Shown: in pieces, positions 1-9,321 of the stretch
Position numbering within the stretch: position 1 is the first letter of the stretch
Layout: every line of letters begins with the position of its first letter
NCBI GenBank assembly: GCA_037976565.1
Contig: CP137671.1
Span: 27,971,813 to 28,035,812, forward strand
DNA: 64,000 nt
Reading direction: 5' to 3'
DNA from: Mesocentrotus franciscanus
Taxonomy: Eukaryota > Echinodermata > Echinoidea > Camarodonta > Strongylocentrotidae
The notes under the pieces: generated by a model
The model's input: the letters and a program-made list of their open reading frames with translations, nothing else
Databases searched by the model: none
What the model was told of the DNA's origin: nothing
Program-made: the position numbers and the translations under genes

Positions 1-1416
1 TATCACCACGTATCGATCAAACCCAATTCAAAACTATGGACTCGGTTTTCTCCAGTGTAGAATGCCAGTCTGAATTAAGATGAATTTATTATCTTGATTA
101 ATTTTTGAATGGTACTTATGATCAGAACGCTCCCATGCTGAAACCAAAACTTCAGATATCTCCAAGGTTGAGTATTTTTTAAAACGTGATTCATAATCGA
201 CTTCGTTATTGCCATATTTTAACTATTACAAAGAAAACTTTTAAATCGTATTTTTATTTCGTGACTTGGCACAATTAAGATTAAACAATAAATTCGAATT
301 CAATCATTTATATTTATGTTTAAAATGTTTAAGCATTAATTAATTCCTTAGCAAATTATTCTGATCATTTTTTTCATTTCTGTACAAATAAATATTAAGA
401 CAATTAAAACTAGAAATGATATGATAAAAAAAACTATGACTTGTTTATAGAATTCGTTATCTTTTATATGATATGCCAGCTATGGTATAATTTCGAATAC
501 ACATAATACAGAGACAATGTATTTTATTTTGTATTTCCCCTTCATCTCCACCTTTGAGCAGGCAAGGGATTTATATCTAGGGATTGCTTGTAGGTGTGAT
601 AAAAAATTATGAATAAACTCAATAGACATAGGATACGAAATAATACTTTAAATATAACAAATAATACAGTCATTACGAAATATCACACCTTGCCATATAT
701 ACATGTAACAGGTTTTAGGCGGAATCCGATGAAGACCGTCAAGGTTTATTTAAAGCAAAAACGATGCCGACACTGCCCACTAAGCGTAGAACCCATCCCC
801 TCCCGTGCAATTAGAACCTTGCTCAGTCTTAGATCCCCAAAACGATTCCCCAGTGGAACCTTGTAATAAGGTTCTTGGAGGAATTAACCACCGACTTTCC
901 TTGATATCATTGCGCCGCACAGAATACGAGAGATTAAATTCGGGTTCACTATCAATCTGATAGAATGAATACAAAACCGAAGGAATAATTCACGAATTTT
1001 AAAGTTTGCCCCGAACCAAGGCATCAAGATACAAAATTATGCATCCTCATTTTTGTGCACATCGTTATTAATTCTATTTTCACATAATAGGTAAAAAAAG
1101 AAAACACCTTTCCCCAAATGTTTAGGTTCTTAAACATGACATAATTTACCCTTTTTGTCGCTACTAAACTTTAGTGATACTTGCAGAACCTTCAACTGTT
1201 CGAGGTTGTTTTAAGGAGTATCGTTCTTTTTAGAACCACTGCGCAATATCAAAAACTTTTTCAGAGCAATTTTTCGACGAACGCACCCCATAATATCCAT
1301 TATAAATAATTGTATTACATACACTGCACATAAAATACTATATTCATCATCTTTCATATTGCCTACATTAATATTATCATGCTCTTTCATGCCTGATGTC
1401 TACACAATCCGTGCAC
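1..1416. repeat. 3' flank of R1, copy 1 of a triplicated block
   Basis: No gene is visible. The stretch aligns by eye, in the same orientation and order, with 49900-51213 (3' of R8) and with 58660-60660 (3' of R10). Landmarks include ATACAGTCATTAC near 665, GTAACAGGTTTT near 707, AATAAGGTTCTTG near 864 and TTGCCCCGAACCAAGG near 1007. The block is contiguous with the short-tail cassette at the end of R1, so flank and cassette were copied as one unit. The short reading frames here are not conserved between copies and are not called. Confidence 0.75.
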
Positions 1417-2670
1417 TTAAGCCCTTTTGTAAGAAAACACAAACGCTATAATGCTTACTCCATGGGCTATCATTGATACTACAAGTACTGCTAAGATATA
1501 CGTTTCCATAGATACCGCTTTGTTATAGGTTCCCTCAGATATTGATGAATTATAAGAAGTATTTTCCGTCCCCCGCGTAGAGAATGTAACGGTAGCGGAG
1601 AGAGAACGTCCTTTTGAAATATTATCCATGTAAACGGTAAGTATTTGACATTGAAAACCGTCGCTAGAATAGTTGGAAGCATTTGAGTCTCCAGATGCTT
1701 TCGTTAAATCGGAAATGATATTAAGATTTTCCTGTATGTCAACATTCAGATATCCTATGCTTCTTATTACAAGCATATTAGAGTCATCTCCCTCTTCACC
1801 GCAGAGAAAAATGGGAAAACTTGCAGAAATGCTTTCAGTAGAATTAAACCTCTTTAGGGAGCTGCCATCAACAATGAACCACGATGTATTACAGCATTTA
1901 AATGTTGCATTCTCGGATTTAGTTAAATTGCTCTGAATGAAATCGCCAGGTGCTGTACGAAACCGGCAAACGTTGCTCCTGTTTGTTTTACTATTAAAAA
2001 CTTCACACTTAGTTGGCATAGTGCTTGCATCATTCAGCTTTTCAGGACGAAGAAAAATGATATATTTGTTGGTTATATTATATTGAGCACCAAAATTCAT
2101 CTCAGAAGTTTCATGTTCATACAGCACCTGATCCCCTGCTACAAGTCTTGCTCGGTTCCCATCGTTCACCTGCAACCATTGACACGACATCTGTAATTTC
2201 CCACGTTTCTTGTCGAAGAATGTTTCGCAAATAGGCTTTATCTCTTCTATTATTAATTTCAATTGGAAAATTAAACAAAGTTATCGTCCACGTTCATACA
2301 AAGATACAGTGTGCGTCCCAGTATTATTTTCGTCAGTAAGCATAATCGACATTCCATATTTATTTCCCTCTTTTTGGTAGTAAGTCAAACTATAACGTCC
2401 ATATTGTAAAGATGTGTTGTTTACGATGGACATATTAAACGGAAGTTGAAATTCTGAGTCTGGAATATTCCACACAGGGTATTGGTCTGCTTGTTGCTTG
2501 GGAGCAGTGAAGTTGACATGGATGGTTTGCCCGCTGATTGCAATTACAGATTTTTCCTGTTCATTGTTACAGAACAATGTTCTACTTGGAAATGCCTGAT
2601 GCAAATGTGCTTGTAAAATAACAAGGCTTAAATATACCTTAACAGCCGGATTAAGCCGTTCAGGAAACAT
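1417..2670 (-). pseudogene. R1: short-tail Ig-like receptor with one nonsense codon
   Basis: Single-exon member of the local receptor family. Translation most plausibly starts at the ATG at 2670, which gives a signal peptide beginning MFPERLNPAVKVYLSLVILQ; longer in-frame starts up to 2796 only add basic leader. The ectodomain has many N-glycosylation sequons, the family LQMSCQWLQV segment and a third unit with KCCNTSW and FLCGEEGDDS. It ends in a transmembrane helix containing SMIAHGVSIIAFVF and a five-residue tail, so no tyrosine motifs are present. The lesion is a TAA at 2281-2283, where the closest paralog R7 has CAA (Gln); the same frame continues on both sides. The ectodomain matches R7, but the last ~55 codons match R8 and R10. 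It could be a recent pseudogene, a null allele or a base error. Confidence 0.8.
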
Positions 2671-3700
2671 TTTGCCGACGTATAGTCCCAAATCTAACTG
2701 GAAAATGAACGTGGAAGATAAACGATGGTGTACAACAATTCTGAAACGGTAACATAGCCTGTTATGATGAATGGATCTCGTGATCCTATTAGTCATCTTA
2801 TTGCTGCAAATACATGTTACCTGTCAAAAAGGGCGGGGCCTGCTGAAATCAGGGATTATTTGTGTCTCTTTATTATATCTCCTCATCTCAAGTAGTGATT
2901 CGCTGAATGATAATGCTAATGGAAATGATAATACCTAAACCAGTTTCGGTAATAATATACAAGATTCATGGGTGTCCAATACAAAGGAAAGATGATTAAC
3001 GAAAGATTTGTTTTCATATTTGAAAGGAAAAAGGAAAGGAAAAAAATAGAAACAGAAAGAGACAGAGAAAAAAAAAGAAAAAGTGGTGTCCTGCCATTAC
3101 AGGTCAAGTGCCTAAACAATTTACAAAACCTCCGAGGTAAATTATTTATAAACAAAAACTTGTGATCACCTTTCTCCTGTGTACCAGCCTACGCATATGA
3201 AGTACGAGTCGCGTAAGTCACCACAATAAGAAATTAAGAAGTATATAGCGGAGGAGGTTCAGTAGCTTACCCGTGATGAATAAATAAAAAAAGAGAACAT
3301 GGAGACAAGGAGGTGGAAAACTGTAAATGATTGATGTAATGATGGAGAGCGGGGCGAGAACTTACTTGGCGGGAACGACGCACTGTAACAAAGCCAGATG
3401 AAGAAATGGGCGAATCAAATTGATAAGTGTTTTCGAGGGCGGAGCATCGTCAGCAACACAAGTGGTTTTGTTCAATACAACCGCCTTTCAACTCTTACAA
3501 CTTTAATCTCATTTTATCATTGGTTAAATGATAGCAAGCCTAACCGAAAATTGTTTTAGGCATAGATGAGACAGATGGTTTCTTTGAATGGGTATAAAAT
3601 ATTAGTGACGCCGCGTTCAATCTATCTTTATAAAGACAAAATCATAGTGTCCTTTAACCCTAATAAGGCCGGGCTATTTGAGTTCTTAATACGGCCGCGA
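2671..3700 (-). promoter_or_regulatory. 5' flank of R1, shared with R7 and R5
   Basis: Putative promoter region. A GC box (GGGCGGGGCC, 2831-2840) lies about 160 bp upstream of the chosen R1 ATG, and the same box sits at the same distance from R7 (40079-40088). A polypurine tract (about 3022-3083) is also conserved upstream of R7. From about 3200 to 3620 the sequence matches the R5 flank at 22080-22590, including a second GC box at 3437-3446 (R5: 22395-22404). Conservation among paralogs is seen directly; promoter function is inferred. Confidence 0.4.
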
Positions 3701-4340
3701 AAATTTGCATGCATGTCAAGTGAAGTGTATAGAATACTATAGCAATTTCAATTTTTTGAAAAAATTACTCATTTGCATATTTATGGTAAATTATGCAAAT
3801 AAGGTCAAAAAATTCATATTTTTACCCATAAATCATATATTCTTCATATTTAAGCTTTCTTTTCCACTACATATATTTGTTAGACCATTTGGAATAATAA
3901 TACGAAAAAAAAATTTGGAAAGCTAGGTTATTCCTTATGTTATCTCTTGTTTTGATAATTTCTTATGTATTTCATTGTTTTTTAAAACTTATGTATTTTA
4001 TTGTTTTTGTTGTTTTATTTCATTTCTAACTATAATTTAACTATTTAGACCCCCAAAACAAACACCTAAACTTTAATCAAGACCAAATAACCAATGTTTT
4101 ATCTCTTTTTAGGAAAAATGATATTTCCATATGTTTTGTACACAAATCACGAAAATGAGCGATTTTCGGGCCGACATGTAAAGACAAAAGGTCACGTGAC
4201 TTTGTAACGGTAGGTCCGATTTTCAAAAAATTGTTTTAAAAGATGCGCAAGACTCGAAAGAATAAAGTCATGAAGCGGCGGGGCGTCATCCGTATGCGTT
4301 CCCGCACAATCAGAAAAATCGCGGAGGGGGGGGGGGTTAA
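3701..4340. other. AT-rich spacer, no gene seen
   Basis: AT-rich spacer upstream of R1 with scattered short homopolymers and short reading frames that show no family resemblance. I see no RNA gene, element end or conserved block in it. Confidence 0.5.
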
Positions 4341-5810
4341 TACTTTGAAACTGAAGTTGACATCAAACTGTTTCCTCGTAGTGAAGCTCAGTACCACATC
4401 CTTGAGGTTTCACAATTCCTCTAGAATCTTATCAAGGAACATACACAAATCATGCCAGAAGAGTTATGCCTCCTTGAAATTTAAACGGGATTCCCTTCCT
4501 CATTTTCATCACAGAATATCAAGTTCTCATAATGCATTGTGTTTTCATAAACAGTTCTGTTGCGTTTCATCTCATGTACATGTATCTCAAATTTCTGTTG
4601 CAAACATACGTCATATGTTGGAATTATATTCAGTATTTAGTCATTAGAGGGACTCGGATATTAAGATATATTCCAAATACTACTTGCATTATATTGGTGA
4701 AAACATATCAGTTGCACAGGTGTACAATGTGCTAATTAGATCATGCGCAAACATATGCAATGGATGAGAATTAACATCGTGGGTTTCGAGGAGTTTTTAT
4801 GTGTCCTTGAATGGAACTCAGCGCGTCGTGGATTCAGATGCATGCCATCTGCGATGAAATTGGATTGAGATAGTTTTCATTGGTCAGCACAAACTCAAAG
4901 TCAAATGCCTTCTATACAAACCTTGATGAACTCCATCAATAAACCAATTGTTCTATATCATTTTGTTTCCTTTTACTTGTTCTTTCTCTTTTGCTATGAT
5001 TGGATGATTAATTTAATCCTAAAAAACTTCTGAGCTTTGAATTTAGATTTTTTCAAAACATTGGCATCACGAAAATGATTAACGCATCTTTAACATTCGT
5101 AATGAATTCGAAAGACAAATAAATAAATAATAAAACTCCAGTGTTTATAGCAATGTTGTATACAAATACATTTCGTGTAAACCAATCTACAAGACCGCAA
5201 CTTATTGGCTTGTAAGTTTTTCAGATCCTCGTAGAACCTCTTTCGCTCTGATTTATAATTTAAGTCTGGCAAATGTAAGGAGCCAGAATATTTGTTCATT
5301 TCCATGTTCATCCACTTGAAAACATGGAGCGGATGGTGAGGAAGTAGCAAATGAAAACAGCATTGTCTTCGTAATATATATGAGTGAAATTCTTATAACA
5401 TATCATATAATGATATAACGATCATGAGCATTGTAAATGTAATTAAAATGATGGGAATATACAGCGATGATAAACGTCATTGTGTTGGAGAGCTGGCCTT
5501 CAGAATAAGAGCAGGTCACAAGTTGATTAAAAGTGTGAAGGTATTTACCCCAAAACCGAAAAACCGCTACATTTTAAATAATCCCTATTATTGTATTTCT
5601 ATATTCAGAATATATGACAGAAACAATAGCTGTTGCTATATCAGAAATGCAAATGATATGGCCAACAGTAATTAATTCATTCAACATGTTCAATTACCAG
5701 AGCAGCAAACGATGGCAAAGGTGTGTTATAAACAAAAATAGTGATGGTGGTGGTAGTGTACGTTTTAAAACACTCCATTTTAAAACTCGAACTTGTTTGA
5801 ATTTCGTCTT
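4340..5810. repeat. Segmental repeat unit, also at 43300-46260 and partly 22615-22920
   Basis: Recurs in the same orientation at 43300-44640 and 45167-46260, and partly upstream of R5 at 22615-22920. Shared landmarks are CCAGAAGAGTTATGCCTCC, ACATATCAGTTGCA, GCAATGGATGAGAA, AACTCAGCGCG and the CTGGCCTTC...ATAAG...CAGGTCACAAGT stretch. No conserved open reading frame runs through the copies, so it is treated as duplicated noncoding DNA carried along with receptor genes. Confidence 0.7.
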
Positions 5811-6610
5811 TTAACCGGGATAAGGGTCATTATCAAGACACGAACAAACGAAAAAACACGTATTATTTGGATACCATGTTAGCGATTTATTCATAATTGC
5901 AAAGTTTAGTGCAGCCGAAACAGAAACAGAAAGTAAACTTTTAAGTTTTTATTAAATTCTGACATTTATGCCTTTTGTTAGTATCATCATCTATAATAGT
6001 CTTTCTACATAATAGTCTTTCTAAATTACTTCTCAGTCAGTAGGCCTTAATTTATTTCATATACATATTGGTACAAAAATATTAATAACAGTTTGAAATT
6101 GTTACGTAACTCTTCTGCTATGACATCGTTCATTAATCTTTTACAAATAGACACAAACAAATGATACGATAAGCCTGTGACATGTTTTCCTACTCGTTTG
6201 ACTTTCGTGCATTAACCGGGATAAAGGTCATTTCAAAGACACGAACAAAACGGAAAGACACATCACATTTGGATACGATATTAGCGACTTATTCATCATA
6301 GCAAAGCTCAGTACTGCTGAAACATAAACAGAACATAAACATAAGTGCTTATCAAATTCTGACATTCACGCCGTTTTCTGTAACATCATCTTTAATCCTT
6401 CTACTTGTACATTACTTCTCAGTCGGTAGGTCTATATATTATTTTAGTACACACATATTGATACAAACATATTAATAACAGTTTGAAATTGTTACGTAAG
6501 TCTTCTGCTATGACATCGTCCATTAATCTTTCACAAATAGACACAACCAAATGATACAACAACCAAATGATAAAATAAGCCTGATGACATGGTTTCCCAT
6601 TATCTCAATA
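5811..6610. repeat. Two-unit tandem repeat, period about 401 bp
   Basis: Two head-to-tail units start at TTAACCGGGATAA (5811 and 6212). Each continues through GACACGAACAAA, TTTGGATAC, GCGA(T/C)TTATTCAT, ACTTCTCAGTC and TTGAAATTGTTACGTAA. Further units lie at about 46296-46610 and 47122-47430, in the tract upstream of R7. No coding potential is evident. Confidence 0.75.
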
Positions 6611-7240
6611 GCGAGAACAAAGGTAGAAGGGATAATGACATCCCGGTGAAATGTGCTACAACTAAATTTAGATTTAAACTTTAAACCATACAAATATTAC
6701 AATAGCAGCACTTTTTTGCCACCTTAAGAGGCAACAAAAATATCGAACATGTCACGTGGCATTTTTAAACACATTATAACATAGCACATGGGCTATGTAT
6801 GTAACAGGGTAGGGTGAACGTGAGATGTCAATCCTATTTTCGTAATAAGGTAGAAGTGTATCCTATCATGTTTCATATTTTACCCTTCAATAAATGTGAT
6901 TGGAATGTCCAGTAGTGTTAATCATAGAACAGCTAATTGGGAGAGATACTAAGTTAAACGTATGACGCAAAACACAGTGGAATACAAATACGCAAAGTTA
7001 AGAACCAAATAATTTGAATATATTTAATATATCAAATTGCGATTCATTTTATTTGGCATTATATTTATGAAAGCAATCATATAAACAGATATGAAATTTC
7101 AGGTTGAACCTAAGGCCTTTATATACATTCGTCTTGGGTTTGGGTGATGAATGCATCATCAGAGTACACTAAGGGCTCTGATTGGGTCCGAAACTCAGTT
7201 GTCGCTTTTCCAAGACAATCGCTGATTCACAGAGCTTCCC
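6611..7240. other. Intergenic spacer, no gene seen
   Basis: AT-rich spacer. No conserved reading frame, structural RNA or clear repeat was recognised. A short stretch after 7140 leads into the retroelement debris that follows. Confidence 0.4.
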
Positions 7241-7242
7241 CA

Positions 7243-7330
7243 TTTCAATTCAATTCAATTTATTTATGTTTCCAACAAAACAATTACAAACTCAATTTTA
7301 AACATTTACAACAATTTAAGAATACAAATT
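7243..7330 (-). repeat. LINE/SINE 3' tail (TTGAA repeat), minus orientation
   Basis: Read on the minus strand, this ends TTGGAAACATAAATAAATTG followed by TTGAATTGAATTG. That matches the terminus of the LINE at 34073-35240, which ends TTGGAAATGAATAAAACGAA then the same pentamer. It is therefore probably a 5'-truncated copy of the same or a related retroelement. Confidence 0.5.
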
Positions 7331-7394
7331 GGAAACAGAGGGGTCCACTAAAAAACAATGCTTGTACAAGTGTGGGCACCCTTAAAGATACTTA

Positions 7395-7870
7395 AGAATA
7401 ACCCGCCGCCCACTCGTTTCCCGCCAATTCACGCAACCGAGCGCCACCACCGACAGCTGCCTGCCGTACCCGCCGGCCCAATGCTTTCCCCCAAGTCCGC
7501 ACTCACGCCATAAGCACCGCCGCACGCCTAGCGAACACTCACTCCTGAAGACGGACAGTCAACCTGTCCGAAACGTCGAGACTACTCTCCTGCTCCTGCT
7601 CTGCAACTCTACTCGCCAACTCAAGCCAGCTTCTCCCATCTACTCAACTCTCTAACTCAATCCAGTCTTCTACTCAACCCCTCATCCTATCTACCACTTC
7701 TGGTTTACAGTCCTTTTCAGGACTATACTCACTTCCGAAAGATATTCTTCCTTCCAACCTCCACTTTTCTCGCCTTTCCATTTCACTTCTATTTTTATCC
7801 ACTTTTCTTAGTCCTTCTAGGACTTTATACATGGTGTACCGTAAACCTCTTCCGCGATAATTACTTTTAA
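7395..7870 (+). mobile_element. Penelope-like element debris with hammerhead-like core
   Basis: A GC-richer island than its surroundings. CTGAAGA at 7545-7551, a hairpin (GGACAG / CTGTCC, 7552-7566 region) and GAAAC at 7570-7574 resemble the hammerhead ribozyme core CUGANGA - stem II - GAAA. Such ribozymes are established in the terminal repeats of Penelope-like retroelements. One extra C lies beside stem II, and stems I and III are not confirmed. A short inverted pair AGTCC...GGACT follows near 7710-7725. No reverse transcriptase was found here. Assignment is tentative. Confidence 0.35.
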
Positions 7871-8011
7871 TAACAAGTTCTTAACTACAAAATGAACTAC
7901 AAAATAGAGAAAAATGGGGGGGGGGTGCCAACAGAGACGAGAACGGGACAAGACAGTACTTTACATGACAAACATGGGAGGACACGGTTACAATACAAAG
8001 AGTAAATAATG

Positions 8012-8040
8012 CACCCCCAAAAAAAAAAAAAAAAAAAAGG
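8012..8040. repeat. Poly-A tract
   Basis: Run of about 20 A after CCCCC. It may be a retroposon tail or simple slippage; no element body was identified next to it. Confidence 0.6.
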
Positions 8041-9321
8041 AGAAAGATCGGGGGTACAGAAAATAATATAAAATGATGAGGTGCATGTGGGGTTGAGAAA
8101 AAAATGAGGAAAGAGAGATTCGCGTTAGAAAGGAGATCTATTCATAGATAGAAACGTCATGTAAAGAAACCAAAAGTTACATTATTTATTAGCCTCCCCT
8201 TCGGCACCTCGTGAAGATTCTATGAGTACTTCCCGAGACTATATACACAAAATTGATTAATTTTTTTCTGGTTGAAATTAAGACACGGCGTTTTTTATTC
8301 ATATAACCATGAAAACAATTAAATGACTTTCACCATGACTATAAATGAGGAAACAACAAAATAAATCTCATCACGAAACCAGGAGTTTTTGAAAGGTTAT
8401 TTATCAGTAATTGTGTGTTGTTTACCAATTTATCTTTCCATGGAAACTTTCGTTTTGTCCTTGGTCATGTTGATGCTAAAAACATTGACTCCCTCAATCA
8501 CCGCATATATACATAACTTTCGTGTATAATTATTTGTTCTTTATTTAGTAGGACGCACTTGTGAGGCCACATCTATGAATAATACATCTGGGCTATATTC
8601 CTAAACCTTAGCCTAGTTGTGAACTAACTACATGTAAAGCATATGTAATAAGTTGACAACCAGCATAGTAAGGTTCTAAGAATATGGGCCCTGATCAATA
8701 GCGGATTGTATTATGATACATGACTGTGATGGGAAGGCAGCGCTACAATTTAGAGATATTCTTGTACATTATTCTTGTTTACTTGCCACAGTCATTAATC
8801 ATAATCATGGTTACAGCTAAAGTATATGGAATAAGACTACATTGTGCAGATACTTTTAATATAATTACAAGTATTGTTACATACACTCACACACACACGC
8901 TCATACTCCCACAAACACACACACACATTCGCAAGTACACACTACACCTGAAAAGCTTGACATTAGAAACGAATAAAAGCTTTCCTAATGAAGCAATTAT
9001 ATCGTGATAAGGTTACTACATAGATATAAAGATATTTCCCATTTATATTGTCTGTTCTTATATTACTTGTGAGAGTGAGAACCTTGTATAATCATTTATA
9101 GATTTGTCCAGGATATGGTGATTTTGTTAAGCTAAACGTTTAAGGGTAAATAACAAATTTTATGTAGCAAAATTTACCAATTACATTGAAAACGTCACAA
9201 AGGCATAAATAAATTTAAATTTCAAACTATTTCGCTATCATTTAGACCATTTGTCCTACTTGACAGTTGAAGCTAAAGTAGACACACAGAATGACAAAGG
9301 ACATTGGTTCCTTCATGAAAA
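8041..9321. other. Intergenic region 3' of R2 with (AC)n microsatellite
   Basis: No gene recognised. An imperfect CA/AC microsatellite lies at about 8883-8932. The 95-residue plus-strand frame across it is low complexity and not called. The remainder is AT-rich and should include the R2 3' UTR. Confidence 0.5.

Noticed and set aside
2968..3165. Lys/Glu-rich plus-strand open frame
   Set aside because: Translation of the polypurine tract; the R7 counterpart is not conserved as an open frame.
5811..6610. CRISPR-like direct repeats
   Set aside because: Period of about 400 bp, eukaryotic context and no short repeat-spacer pattern.
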